From NCBI GenBank assembly GCA_960531495.1, contig OY482862.1, positions 9,326,655-9,390,654 of the forward strand: a DNA stretch of 64,000 nt. Reading direction: 5' to 3'. Under the pieces are notes generated by a model. That model was not told where the DNA came from. It worked only from the letters and a program-made list of their open reading frames with translations, and did not search any database. The position numbers and the translations under genes are program-made. Below are positions 50,260 to 62,339 of this stretch, in pieces. This stretch comes from Zeus faber. Taxonomy: Eukaryota; Chordata; Actinopteri; Zeiformes; Zeidae. Numbering within the stretch: the first letter of the stretch is position 1; each line of letters opens with the position of its first letter.

Positions 50260-52026
50260 TGAAGCATAAAGGACATTTTATTGTACCCAGTACAGATGAT
50301 TGTGAACTCAGCAGTGTAAGATACACATTATGGGGGCGGAGGAGGAGAAGGAGAAGAGGGGGGTTGAAAGCCTATACAAGCGTAGACAGCCCCCGTGTTC
50401 AGGCGGATCACATGATAAATTACCGCTATCTGCTTTGAAGACCTCCGCGTACAAACATTACGGCCGACGCGACACGCGGCCCCCGTCACCCGTTCTCCAA
50501 CCCAAATATGGCGGCCTCCTCGAGAAACAGTCTGCAGTAACAGCATCACAGGGATCGAGATTGTTTTAAAAAGGTACCGTTATAGGCAGAACTATACAGC
50601 TTATACATTAAAATCAAACCGATGCAGCCTTATAGCAAAAATATATATTTTATATAAGTTTGTCTATTTCCCCATTTAGAAACAACATAGAACATGAACA
50701 ACAACAAAACAAAAACCAAAAAAAAAAAAATAGCAGAGAACGTCACAAATGTCTTTGTCCAAAGTAAAGCGATATGTTAGTGGACACACGGTCTCATTTG
50801 AGTACACCATGCAAAGAGAAGCGGAGGTCTCTTGTGGACGTGTGATTGGCAGAAAAGAGTCCAAAGAAAAAGGTGTTTTAGCTTCACCCCCCCCCTTTTT
50901 TTTTTGCATGCAAGGTCCCAATGCCCCTGCCATCCTGGTGCATCAGAGGAACAAGTACACTGCCAAGAAAACATTAAGCACCCAGATAGAAAAAAAACAA
51001 AAACATTGTGACCATTTATTATACATTATAGCTTCTTAGGCATGTACAAATCCTCACAGGTTATGGGAAAATATGTACCAATATAGCCCCTTTTGAAACC
51101 GAGATGAAGGAGCTGTAATTGTTTCTGGGTGGGTGATGAACAATACAAAAGTTGTGTGCAGATACAGCAAAGGGATGCACTGTCGAGGTGCCGGCTCCAC
51201 TTAAACTGGCCTGAGACTAAACACCCCAATTCTAGGTCTTAGTTTATGTTCTGAATTGAAATGATTAAAAAAAATAATAATATTTTGAAGGGTGTTTTTT
51301 TTTTGTTTGTTTTTTTTTAATCTGTTTTTTGTAAATTAAAGAAAGCCCTTTTTAAATATATATAATTTTATTTCACAGGGGTCAGCAGGAAACTGCAGGG
51401 ACTCAAAAAAAAATAAAAATAAAATGGCATGTATAGACCAGTGCTGCATTTAGATTATCTTTATCAGAATTACAAACTTTAATTTTCCTCTATAGGTTAT
51501 TCAACTCTCTTTAAGAAAAGATTGTCACAAAGTCACAATTGCAACAACTCCTGCGGTCTTCCACAGAGGGAGTCTTGTTCTGTTCTGGAGTCGCGCAGCC
51601 GCTCGCCTTGCTTCTTCTCGGTCTCCATAGCAACAGCAGCCCCGTCTCCCAAACCTAGGGAGTGATTAAAGTGGCCGGAGCTGCTCACCTGTTTCACCGC
51701 CCTCTCCCTCGCTTCACCTCACTTGACAATGCAGCGGGGAGGCCGTTGGGAATGTCTGGGTTTTTCCTATAGTTTCTGGGGGGAGTGCGAAGAGGTTTTT
51801 TCGTTTTTATCTTTTACACAGGGGCAGTCCGGGGAAAAGCGGTCGGAGCATCGGAGGGTGGGTAAAGTGTTATTTTTTTTTTTATTGTCTGTGTTGTTCC
51901 AAGATGCTCCGCAAATCCAGCCAGAGGGTTTTAGAGCTGGGTTCTCAAGACTTCAGGGCTGTTTGAGTGCACGTGGGTTAAGTGTGTTGCTATGCGTGAG
52001 ACTGCGTGCGCCGGGACGCCGCGCCG
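50260..52026 (-). other. etv5: etv5 3'UTR (presumed)
   Basis: AT-rich non-coding stretch between the stop codon and the poly(A) signal, with many A- and T-runs. A second possible AATAAA lies near 51015. No ORF of interest on either strand. Confidence 0.6.
50277..50282 (-). terminator. etv5: etv5 poly(A) signal AATAAA
   Basis: AATAAA on the minus strand, about 1.75 kb past the etv5 stop codon. A long AU-rich 3'UTR between the two fits known ETV5 transcripts. Cleavage would fall near 50255-50265. Confidence 0.6.
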
Positions 52027-52257
52027 TTAGTAGCCGTAGCCATCGGGGAAGGGCAAGCCCGTCACGCACTGCTCCCCGGCGTCCAGCAGGTAGGGAGTGG
52101 TTTCGTCATAGTGGGTGAGGGGCAGAGTGTCGTCGTCCGCCCCCGGCAGGCTGTCCGGGTCCACCTTCAGGTTGGGCCGCTGGTTGTCAGGGAACGCCAT
52201 GGAGAACAGAGCCTCGGGATCGCACACAAACTTGTACACGTACCTCTCGCCTGCCAC
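52027..52257 (-). CDS. etv5: etv5 coding exon 12: end of ETS domain and C-terminus
   Basis: [20 protein letters not shown] then [22 protein letters not shown] and a TAA stop at 52027-52029. C-terminal acidic tail as in ETV5. Confidence 0.97.
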   Translation of the reverse strand: MAGERYVYKFVCDPEALFSMAFPDNQRPNLKVDPDSLPGADDDTLPLTHYDETTPYLLDAGEQCVTGLPFPDGYGY

Positions 52258-55200
52258 CTGGGGAGCCCAAAAGCAGACAAAAGAGACTTTAGCTTTTTGG
52301 GTATAGAGCCATTGTGTGACCTCACTCATCTTCATTCCAACCTCTTAGGTATTGTTCTAAAGGCATTGTTAAAGCTCAAAACTATGTACCAAATCAAAAG
52401 AGATACAGCTAGAAAATGTATTGGGTATAGTTTTACTGTATTTACAAGACTGGATGTAAATACTCTAAGGGACAAATTAGTTCTAACCCAGTTTGCGGAT
52501 CTACAATATAAAGGGAATAAAAGGGCTGAACCTGCCTTTACCTTCTGCATGATGCCCTTCTCATAGTAGTAGCGCAGTGAACGGCTCAGCTTGTCGTAGT
52601 TCATGGCTGGTCTGTTCTTCTGGATGCCCCAGCGTCGGGCCACCTGTGGTCAGACAAGACACAGGACAGACGCTGTCAGTTATGGAGCATTGATGAAAAA
52701 TGAAAATAGAAACAAGCGAGTGAGGGAGGGAGGGAGTGAGTGAGTGAGTGAGTGAGTGAGAACATTGGCTCAGAGACTGACCTCCTCAGGCTCGATCAGT
52801 TTGAACTCCATGCCGCGGCCAGTCCAGGCGATGAAGTGGCCGTTGGCGGGGTCGTCTAACAAGGTGACCAGGAACTGCCAGAGCTGCAGGGAGCCACGGC
52901 GCTGGTAGGGAGGGCCGTCGCGATAGACGGAAGGTTCCTGCTTCACCTTACCTATGGACAGAGGAGGGAGAGAGGAATTACAGTTACAGCTGTGTTCCTT
53001 GATGCGGCCACACCAAGGTGTGACATTCCTGACTGACTGAAGTGGTAGGGCTGCCCCACACTGCCGTCACTTGTCAAAGTACCGCATTTTTCTTGCATGA
53101 TGCAAGCAAGTGTACTCAAGCACCTTTTACTGGGGGGCAAGCACTACACTCTATATACAGAATGTGGCAAATGTTAGGCTCAAGGTTTAGAGACGTTGCT
53201 CTTCTCAGGTCAAATTACCACGTGGCACTTTGAATTTAATGTGTTGTTGTTGTTGTTTTAAATCCTTCTAGTCTCACCTTCCAGTCTCTCGGGGACAACG
53301 CAGGTGTCATCAAAGTACAGGTGAGTTTCTCTGTCAAAGGAGAAACCTGCGATTGAGAAAGAGACAAAAATACAAAGTTAGCCTGACAAACCCGACAAGA
53401 ATGAAAGGATGGGGGCGTGAGAAATGGGCCTCCATTTTGATTTGATGGCCAGTGACCGCCTTCCTCCCCAGGATCCCAACTGCACACAAAGCAATATAGT
53501 ATGGCAACTTCCCAAGGGCGGGGAATTCTGTTGTGCTAGGCTCATGCCGGCTGTTGCTGTGTGAATTGCCCTGTGCGTGTGAAACGGCTAAACAAGAGTC
53601 ATTGACACATTCTCTTCCCCTTGACTTCGTCATCTGAATGCTGCTGACCTCTATTCTTTAACAGGCCAAGCCCTCCAGCCCCAACACCATTTCTCTGTGC
53701 CAAGCTTTCAGGGGCTCAATAAGTCACAGAGCCATGATCAGAGCAACAGGGTATATGAAGACACTGAACTTGACTGGCTGTGGAACGGAAAAAATTAAAG
53801 TATACATGCAGGACAAACAGTGCCACATTCTGCAAATACACGCACAGATACTTACTTTCGTGGTTGTTTTGGTAGAAGCTCCCCGGTCTCCCGAATGACT
53901 GACAGTTAGGCACTTCTGCAACATCAACAGGAAAGGTATGTGTTTAGAATGGAAAGCATGCCAACCTCAATATCATATTCCCAATACATCAACATCCACC
54001 TCACGAATGACAGGAATATTTGGACCGCTATTTGAATATAAAGATGAGCTTCACATCTATGAACCTCAGAAAATGTGCTTCTTGTTTGTGCTAGCGTTGG
54101 CTCTGAGCTTTATACTGACGAGAGAGGTTATGCTGATGTACATAGGACCATCAAAAGCCATGTCACATGGTGGCATGATGCTACACTACCGTCTACCTCA
54201 ATTTGCGGTTTCTTATACAACTGGCACACGCACGCACACACACATGCACGCGTGTCCACGGCGTCCACTAAATAGGATTAGCACTAGAGTCGCTGTATTA
54301 ACTCTCACTGACAATCAAGTTAGGCCTGTGCCCCAAGGGGCCATGGCCCGTCTTCTGTTTGCTATGTCACTGCAGTGGCTTATGTCCCTTCAACCAGGGC
54401 CCCATTACTCTGCTTCCTGTCTGCTGATAAGAACGCCAGATATCCATCAAGCTCAAGTGTTTCCTTGACTCCCTGTCCATCCCTAGAATTGAGCATGTTT
54501 TAAGAAAGTCTTTAGGGGGGCAATAAAAAACGTTTAAATGCATAAATAATAAATATTTAGACGCCACAGATCCATCAATGAAGAAATTGCAAAGCAGTGA
54601 TGTTTACATCTACCGGCTACGCGGAGACCCTGGCCGAGGCGACGCTAGTATTTAAAGGCCGTAAGAAGCTAAGAGGATTTGTCATTACATCACTGTCCTG
54701 TCCTCCGTTGAGCTGAACGGGAACAAGAGGATAACTGTGGAAAACAGAGATAACGAGCGAGAAACAATGCAGAGTTGGTACGGAGGAGGATGATGATGCA
54801 GCGGGGGGGGGGGGGGGGGGGGGGGGGGGTTGTAACAGCTGGCAGCGTGGGCGTCAGGATAAAACCAGAGTATCCACAGCAAAGTACATGCAGCTACTAC
54901 CACTCGCGGCTTCTACTTTTTAGTACGGCACATGTTTTTGCCCATTGTGTAAGACATTTTAGAGAAGGAGAGACTTTGTATTTGGTCTCTCGACGTGCGC
55001 AAGTGTTTTGCGTACGGAATTCAAGCCTCTTACAGTCAGATTCTTCTGGTGCAAGGAGTCATTAAGCCCTCTGTGGGCATTGGCCCAGATCTATTCCAGG
55101 TAGAAGCAGTGAAGACATTTTATTCTAACCTGGCTGGGTGACCCACTTACTTTTTGCCCTTGGAGGCTTAAGCAGAGCTCTAAGACCCAGTTTTACTTTA

Positions 55201-58200
55201 TTGGTGTGACGAGGGAGGAGTGGTGCAGATTAGAACATTTAGTATGTTGTATGATGTGCACGACAGGAGCTCTGCTGCCGACTAAAAAAACACACGCAAT
55301 CACGTGTTAGTGCCCGGAACAAACAGAGTCAGGAAAAAACCCCTAACCCTCTGGCTGACGTGCACACCTGGACACTTGCACTCACAGATGAGTATACATT
55401 CACAATTCATAGTGTTCCAGGTCTATACTTTGGGTCAACTCAACCTCTGATCTCTGACCAGAGCGCTAAGCCTTCTTTCTATACTGGCTACTCACCAGAA
55501 TCAAAGCAGAAGTCACGTGGCTCCTGTTTGATGGCCATGGGGTGGAAGGCAGCCTGAGGCGGGCCTGGGGGCGGGCCTGGGGGGCCCATGGTAGGCACAC
55601 CTTGCTCTGTGTATCGTGGGTCCAACAGCTCTTGCTTGAAGCCCTGGGGAGGCACTGCGACCAGGGGCTCCGACATCTGCCGGTGGTAAGGGGGCCGGCC
55701 ATCTCGCGGCAGACTGCTGTTGCTGCTGGTGGGCTGGGGCAAGAACTGGGAACAGGCCTGGCTCTCTGACGGGGGGAAAGGTAAGCATGGTTCAGACATC
55801 TGCCTCTGGAACCTGGTGTGGGCAGGGGAAAAACAGAACAGGAGAAGGTGATGAAGTTATTTATCCGAAACAGTATCTGAACATATCACAGGCATCAAAG
55901 GGGTGCCAAAGGAAAACTATTGCTAACCCATTGGTTTTTAACATGCATTGGGTTTCTTTCTTCCCCAGCCTGCCTGTTATAGAAGTCAGGCCAACCAAAT
56001 GGCATATCAGCTTCTAGCAGCAAAGTTAGCTTGGCAAGTGTCATCCCTGTTTCAAACACAAGCTGTAAATGAGAAACTTAAGGCAGGCGTCTGATGGATA
56101 TTAAAAGAGTCTTGGCTACCTTTTAAAGAACGGGATATCCAAACATGATGCCATTGGCTGCACATACTGTATAGACTGACATCAGATCCTGTGCAGGCTA
56201 ATAGAATGCTATGCAATCTATAGTATCCAATAAGGAATAACGGGGCCCGTTCAAAGTGAGTAGCTTGAGGGGTTAAATTGGTGTGGAGAGGCAAAGTGTG
56301 TTTACATAGGAGATATGGAGATATTGAATATACAGTATATCATCCAAATGATAAGCTTCCTCACTGCTATCAAATTCCAGCACCAGCCACATCACCACCT
56401 GTGGTTTTTGGTCACCCCTATACATATTTTTGGGATAGACACACCTCTTCACCCTAGTGAAAGGTCAAATGGCTATTATACAACCCCCCCACCCCCCAGG
56501 TCTATCGTAAAGAAGGTATGCGGGCAGTCAGTGGGCCTGATCCCATGCCCAATGAGGCAAAAATAATGGAGTATATTTACGGTTGTCAAGCATAAGGTTA
56601 CATGTTGGCCTACACATATCTTATTCAGCAGCTAAGAAGGACGGTATTCCTCCCTGGAGTTTGGAACATGCCTTGCGTCTTTCGACCCCTTACCTGTGCT
56701 CAGGGCTGAAGTTGTTGGCATCCTGACTAAGCGGTGGGCAGGGCACAGCAAAAGGGGGGCCTTGGCTGTGGAGTGGGAGTGGTCGTCGGTTGTGGCTGCC
56801 CGGGTTTGCCGGTAACGACTGCTGCACGTGCAGCAGACGCGGCCCTGGCGTCTGACCGGGTACCCGGGGGTGCGGGGAAGGGGTTTGCTCGCTGAGCGGG
56901 TGTGTTCCTGTAGCTCTGCCGGGGCCACAAGGAGAGACGGGTGTGGAGGGAGGAGTTAATGGCTTGAATCCCGGGGTGGGCTTCCTTTCGTAGGCACTGT
57001 GGAGGAAGCGAAGTAACATGGATTAATACAAGGAGGACATGGCATCATTAATCACAAGGACATATTGTTATGACACACAGCAGCTGCTTCCATCTGAATC
57101 GGACAAGCGGTGACAGGAAATACATTCAATAGCTACAGCGAGGCGAACAGAGTTCCAGGCTACCTGTAGCTGTAAAGGCACTTCTCTCCGTAGGGCATGG
57201 GACTCCTGTCCTGGCTGCAGGGAGAAAGCTCTTTGGAAGGAGTCAGCTCTCGTTTGATCTTTGCTGGTGGTGGGCCATGAAACATCACTGCATGGAGCAG
57301 ACAAATATGGAGTAACAACAGAAGATCATATGAGATAAAGTGCAGATATCCCCTTTATTGAATCCATAAAACATAAGTGCAGCAGTTATCCTAACCACTT
57401 CTTGAATTGATAGATACACTGTAGATAGATGAGTGTATGGACAGTGTCTGTGTATTCCCTGGACTGAGAGAGCCACTTAAAAGCCATTTATCACAGGCCT
57501 TAATGATGGTTGACAGCAGGCTTTGAAAACCACCATCTATCCACCATTGCTAGGTAGCACAATATAAACTGCACTATACACATGCAGGCTATCAAAGCTT
57601 TCTCTTCTCTGATACCCATTACAGGGAGGCCAGTCAATACCCATGAATCAGTGTGGCCGTAATTCAATGATTGAGAATGATTTTCTTCCTCTTGCGCTGT
57701 AACCATTAGACATCGGCTCAAGCACTACACATATCGGCTGCAGTTTCCTGGGCGCCACATAATGGCAAGGCAGAAACTGGATCCCTTAGCACAGAGGAAC
57801 TGGAGCTAAATAAATCACCTTGGGTGCTGATGGACTTAGAGAGAGCTAACAATGGGCACGTGATGTCTCCCGTGCCCCTGTGTGTTGTTAAACCCAAAAG
57901 ATTGGAGCGAGACTCTTCACATAGAGGGTGTATGTAAATGACTGACAATTTGGCAAGCTTTTGACTTTCACTGTGTAAAGCAGGGGGTTGGATTAATGAG
58001 CAGGTACCCTACTTAGGACTGGCTCAGCTACACAGACATGCCTGCGCACAATTTAGGTGATTATCTAATTTCTAAAGCAAGTGCTCCAGAAAGGATGTTC
58101 TGGATTCTACTCCACACCAAGATATTGTAGTTATGAAGGGGACCGGTCAAAGTAGAGGACTAGCTGTGTACAGTTAGAGAAGGCACGGACTGCCATGTGA

Positions 58201-60609
58201 TGTCCTGCTGACTGCAGGGGTGATATGGTCAGGGTTTGGGCTGGGAGCTGAGGCCAGTGAATAGGCAGTCTGTGTGAGAGTCTGGCCCCCTGCCTGGCCA
58301 CAGCAGCCTCTGCCAATCTCTCTCACACAAATGCACACACAGAATACAAGGTCAAGAATTATACAGTGCGCACAGACACATAGATGTGACTATAGCAGCC
58401 GTACGCAAGGAACCTTGCATGGGCCCCATCGATTCAAATGTACTGCCCATGTCACGGCACAAACCACAATAATATATTGCAGCGCTCGAAATGAGCAAGT
58501 GGTTTCTCTGTAGCCGACTGCGCCAAAAAAGCCCGGGATACAGAAGAGGCCCGGACAAAAGACAGCCAGGGACCACACCCTGTCTCCACCTTCGCATCAG
58601 ACCAAAGCATAAACAAGCTGAGAGAAAGACAGAAGGGAGGGGGAGGGCCGTAAAATGCTCCATTTAACGTAAGCCAAATATTTTTCTTGCCCACTGCAGA
58701 AACAGTAAATGCAGAGGCAATTGGGGTACAGGGTGGGGCCGTGAAGCCATGAGCGAGGTTTGGGTTGCGAGAGAGCAGCCGAGTACAGGCATTGAGAGCA
58801 CTGGGGGTGAAGAGGTGAGTTATCCAGTCATAAGGACAGATAACTCCAGAGCAGCTCCCACATCTGCTGGAATCCAGCCTGCTCCAGTGGTAGGGTCTGA
58901 GTGCGGGAAAGTGTGAAATCAGATTAGTAGCTTGGCTCATGTGATGCCCCATGCCAATTGGCTGATTAAACTCAAAATGGAGACGAGCAACAAGGAGAGG
59001 GGGTGCCCGCCTCCTAGATAAAATATGCTAGAAAAGGGGGAAAAAGATGCCCTGGAAATGGGAACATCTATGAAAACATAAAGGGGTCTTTGTCAGGGTT
59101 GATATTGTTTGAAAACCTTGATGATCCATCAAGGAATTTCACTTGGAATCTAACCGAAACAATTCTCAATGAGCAATTGGCCAATAAAATCTGCATTTAG
59201 ACAGCAGGGCCTGGTACTAGAAACCAAATCCAGTGCCATTGCAAACGACAATGGAGGATAAGAATCAAAAAGAGGACACGCTCATACACACACGCACACA
59301 ATTTCATGAATAATAGAAGTCTAGTACTCACAGCTATCCGACTGGAAATCTGGGACAAACTGTTCGTCATCAGGCACCTGGGCTGTGGAGATACAGGAGA
59401 ATGTCACACAAGAATAAAAGGAAGAAGAAAAAACAAACAAACAAACAAAAAGAAAAAAAACAGGATTTGCTGGCTCACTATGACTGTTAATCTAATGCTG
59501 ACATTTTAATGTGTTTTTTTTCTACAAAACCCTCGAGAAATAGGGTTAGGGCTGGCAGATATGAGAGGTGGTCGGTGCCGACATCAAAACAACATAAAAT
59601 CAAAACCGTAAATAAAACTACGCAAAAAAACTAAGCTAGCGCCAACTTTCTAAAGGTTGCTCCAGCCTCTAGGAGCTCTTTGTCAGCAAGTTGTCATGCT
59701 TGGGACTTTGCGCTACTAGTTATAACCGCTCACACTAAAAACATGAATATTTCACATTCTCCCCAAGTTAATCTTTAATTGCATCCGTTGCCCAATTTTG
59801 TCCTACTTTGCATGTTTGGCAAAGATAAACAGCCCGACCCCACCTCACCCACAAAATAAAACAAACATCCTAGAAATGGGACATTTTGCTCAGATGCCTT
59901 AAGTGCGGCAGAAAGAGGATTCAGATTTCACTGTGACCTTATCAGACGTGGACAAATTTGGCATTGGAGTCAATAGTAAAGTAACACTTAAACAACAACT
60001 AGTAACCTACCTTCCGCAATCCAGATCTCTTGCAACTGACTCAGGTCTTGGAAGAGTTCTGGAGAGATCAAACATCAAAAAACATTAAGTAAATCAGGTA
60101 TTACCGTTGCTAGTAATTGTTATTATAATGCCAGTACAGCTCGGCTATGTTGACTATCGGAAACCTCGCTATAATTTGAGCGGACTGATTAAAAGCGACC
60201 GGGCAGTAATTATATTCTTTGCAAATATTGAAACTGGAATCACCACCATGACAACTGTTTGAGGCAATCAATTACCTTCTGTGTCCTGGGCGAGCTCTGT
60301 GTCAACAAACTTCCTCTTTCTGTCGGTGAGAGGCCTGCTGTAAGATGGCTCCTCCACATGAGACTTCTGCTGCTGCGGCCATGGAGAGGGAGACACGTGT
60401 CAGAGCTCACTAATCCACCGTTAAGACCCGATAGAATACAACTACCGAGAAGTCACTTTGCCGTCTTCAACACTGCGGTGACAATAGCGGCCCATAGTGA
60501 GGTCCTTCCACCGTCTGGGCGTGATGTGTGAAGTGGGTGAGGCCGGCGTGTGTCCACTTACATTGGGTGGGACCATCAATGGGACTTGCTGGTCATAGAA
60601 TCCGTCCAT
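52027..60609 (-). CDS. etv5: ETS transcription factor ETV5 (PEA3 group), 12 coding exons
   Basis: Nuclear ETS factor acting downstream of FGF/ERK. Twelve exons join in phase to 537 residues (human ETV5 has 510). It begins [10 protein letters not shown], a start specific to ETV5 among ETV1/4/5. The acidic N-terminal activation domain (about 44-79) includes [20 protein letters not shown] and DDEQFVPDF, which also carries the VPD-type COP1 degrons. A Pro/Gln-rich middle follows, then the ETS domain (about 391-474) with [47 protein letters not shown] and [10 protein letters not shown]. The C-terminus DTLPLTH...YLLD is ETV5-like. Four SUMO consensus sites are visible: IKRE (K91), FKQE (K281), IKQE (K317) and VKQE (K374). 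The ATG at 60607-60609 has A at -3 and G at +4. Whether this is the teleost etv5a or etv5b copy cannot be decided here. Confidence 0.95.
52542..52643 (-). CDS. etv5: etv5 coding exon 11: ETS recognition helix
   Basis: [20 protein letters not shown] then [14 protein letters not shown]. The recognition helix carries the two Arg of SRSLRYYY that read GGAA. 102 nt, symmetric phase 0. Confidence 0.98.
52730..52760. repeat. GAGT tetranucleotide repeat
   Basis: About six to seven GAGT units in the etv5 intron directly 3' of the first ETS exon. Confidence 0.9.
52782..52951 (-). CDS. etv5: etv5 coding exon 10: ETS domain, first part
   Basis: [20 protein letters not shown] then [20 protein letters not shown] and [13 protein letters not shown]. 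Includes the fourth SUMO motif VKQE. 170 nt, ends phase 0. Confidence 0.97.
53278..53346 (-). CDS. etv5: etv5 coding exon 9
   Basis: [22 protein letters not shown] in outline. The FDDTCVVPE block is conserved across ETV1/4/5. 69 nt. Confidence 0.93.
53856..53915 (-). CDS. etv5: etv5 coding exon 8
   Basis: [27 protein letters not shown] is the PEA3-group signature. 60 nt, phase 1 in and out. Confidence 0.9.
53916..55495 (-). other. etv5: etv5 intron between coding exons 7 and 8
   Basis: Contains the poly-G tract at 54803-54829. A 176-codon plus-strand ORF at 53938-54468 has no recognisable protein character. Nothing else seen. Confidence 0.7.
54803..54829. repeat. Poly-G tract (27 G)
   Basis: Homopolymer on the plus strand, C in the etv5 transcript. 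Exact length uncertain because such runs are error-prone. Confidence 0.9.
55496..55812 (-). CDS. etv5: etv5 coding exon 7: RQMSEP repeats and two SUMO sites
   Basis: Contains RQMSEP twice (near the start and after PPYH), [10 protein letters not shown] and [10 protein letters not shown]. The [10 protein letters not shown] stretch resembles ETV5, not ETV1 or ETV4. 317 nt, phase 2 in, phase 1 out. Confidence 0.94.
56694..56996 (-). CDS. etv5: etv5 coding exon 6: Pro-rich region
   Basis: [20 protein letters not shown] followed by about 80 Pro/His/Gln-rich residues ending NNFSPEH. 303 nt. The TPP/STP motifs are plausible MAPK sites. Confidence 0.92.
57164..57287 (-). CDS. etv5: etv5 coding exon 5: first SUMO site
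   Basis: [20 protein letters not shown] then [15 protein letters not shown]. Contains the SUMO consensus IKRE. 124 nt, phase 1 in, phase 2 out. Confidence 0.93.
57288..59331 (-). other. etv5: etv5 intron between coding exons 4 and 5
   Basis: About 2 kb with no recognisable exon, RNA gene or repeat; several random ORFs on both strands. Confidence 0.65.
59332..59382 (-). CDS. etv5: etv5 coding exon 4: activation domain and degron
   Basis: [17 protein letters not shown], including two VPD motifs of the kind recognised by COP1 in the PEA3 group. 51 nt, phase 1 in and out. Confidence 0.93.
60011..60058 (-). CDS. etv5: etv5 coding exon 3: acidic activation domain
   Basis: [16 protein letters not shown], the amphipathic core of the PEA3-group activation domain. 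48 nt, phase 1 in and out; too short to stand out as an ORF. Confidence 0.93.
60276..60366 (-). CDS. etv5: etv5 coding exon 2
   Basis: [20 protein letters not shown] then [10 protein letters not shown], with the conserved DRKRKF basic patch. 91 nt, ends phase 1. Confidence 0.92.
60562..60609 (-). CDS. etv5: etv5 coding exon 1 (gene exon 2): start
   Basis: Sixteen codons, [16 protein letters not shown], nearly identical to the human ETV5 N-terminus as recalled. GTAAGT donor. The exon probably begins in 5'UTR near 60705 at a CTAAAG acceptor. Confidence 0.93.
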
Positions 60610-60705
60610 GTTATCTGGGTCTGAAGGGGTTCCCAGCCGGGCAGGAGGGGGGAGGGTATTCGCTCTTGAGCGATGGCGCCTGGGTCACTTTATGGGGCAG
60701 TCCAA

Positions 60706-62339
60706 CTTTAGATACAAGAAAAAAAGGAAAGAAGAGAATAGACATTAGAGATTCCACCACAAGTGTGTCAGAAAATTGCCATTCATAGATTGTGCACATG
60801 GTTCTGATGAGGAAATGCGTGCAGTGTTTTGATCTTGCATATAAAGGTCATGGTCTTCAATCTACAATCTACCCTTTAATTGCAAGAAACACAGCTTTTG
60901 CAACCCATGCATGCTGTTTAGAGGTAGCTGCTTCATGTAAATACACTGTCGGTATGTGACCGAGGCAACAAGCGTGTTATATAAGCAACTCTGGTTGCAA
61001 GTTCAACCTTAATCAGCTTGGAGAGCTCGAAAGGAAGAGTTTCTTTGATATGGCCTCATGGGTGACACAAATAAATGGCTATGGCTGAACATATAAAGAT
61101 AAACATAAAGAACATTACACGGCACGCTGCGAAAGGCTTTTACAAATAGGTTGTATTGTCCTGGTCTCGGAGGGCTTGTGCACAGCATCTCCACAGCGAC
61201 ATGACTCACTGCTCTCTTCCCTCTAATGGATGATGAATACATGGACAATCATTACAGGCGACACGCACTGAAACCGCTTTTGGAAAATATCCCCTTTGCT
61301 GCTGGTGCGCAAAGTGAGCTCGGTCGGTTTCAGTAATATTATTATGATTATTGTAAATAATCAACAAAACGGTGTGTAGGAAGTTTTGATCTCCCAAAAC
61401 CACTCACGTTTCAAGAATATGGACAACAACAAACAAGGGTGCAGTTTTACCCACTGTAGTGAGCTGCAAACTATTTTGGAGTGGGCCGACACAAAAACCT
61501 TTAACATGCAATAACGCACGCAATAATTCAGTAATAACGTAGTGATAATTTAGACTCATCCAATATAAGCCCGTATTGTAGTGCACATATTTATTCACGC
61601 TGTACAGAATATCCCATCAGTTCATATTTAAACCCACAGCCAATATTTGAAAACACAGCATTTTAATGTAGTGATTCATCAACTTAGAACACAATTATTA
61701 TGTATATATTTTTTTATATTTACTTTCTCTCCTTTTTTTCGTGCTTATTGTCTGCACAACAACGCGCCGACCCTGACCAAGCGTGTGAACGACGACGATG
61801 GATAAAACTTGGGTTGGTTTCGTTAAAGGCGGCGGGGTAACGAGCAAGTCCCCCCCCCCCCCACCCCCACCCCCACCCCCCACGGGCTCTTGTTTTTCTC
61901 AATGAAGTGAAACTTGATCCGTGCGGAACAGAGAGAGAGAGAGAGAGAGAGAAGCCCTGACCCTCCATTCATAAAAACAAAAAAAAACAAAACAAAAAAA
62001 ACATTAAAAAATAAAATAAAATAAAAATAAAAATAAAAATCTGGTCACAAACAGCCTCCCGACCGCAGCCACAACCAAAAGCCAACTCCAAGGCAAACAA
62101 ACACCAGACGGAGTTTATTCTACGACTACTACGGCGCAGTTGTTACGTAGGTAAAAGCCGCTATAAAATGGTTGCCAAAATTAACTATTTCTCGGAGAAG
62201 ATGGCGTTAGACTGTGTTTTCTTTTTTTTTTTTATTGCTGCAAAAAATTACTTGAATTTATTGGCTTTTTTTTGGGGGGGGGGGGGGGGGGTATAATATA
62301 TAAAATGACAAACGCAAAGTGCATAAATCTGCATCTTAC
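60706..62339 (-). other. etv5: etv5 intron 1
   Basis: Holds a C-rich tract (61850-61882), a GA repeat (61930-61951), an A-rich tract (61975-62040) and a G-run near 62275-62291, close to the first-exon donor. First introns of PEA3-group genes often carry enhancers; none is identifiable here by eye. Confidence 0.6.
61850..61882 (-). repeat. etv5: G-quadruplex-capable tract in etv5 intron 1
   Basis: The minus (coding) strand reads runs of G separated by single T: three GGGGG-type runs followed by a longer G run. This satisfies the usual G4 pattern with loops of one base. Confidence 0.75.

Larger units (their letters stand above)
47801..50260. other. Intergenic region between rbm44 and etv5
   Basis: No coding exon recognised. 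Contains a TG then GA microsatellite (48090-48146), a short CA/GA tract (about 49276-49306), a CpG-rich stretch around 48180-48600 with an X-box-like site, and a GC-rich stretch at 49421-49520 with RE1-like half sites. Confidence 0.7.

Noticed and set aside
52006-52566. 186-codon plus-strand ORF
   Set aside because: Antisense to the last etv5 exons and the intron between them; no family resemblance.
52027-60609. Assignment as ETV4 or ETV1
   Set aside because: The [10 protein letters not shown] start, the [10 protein letters not shown] stretch and the DTLPLTH...YLLD C-terminus favour ETV5.
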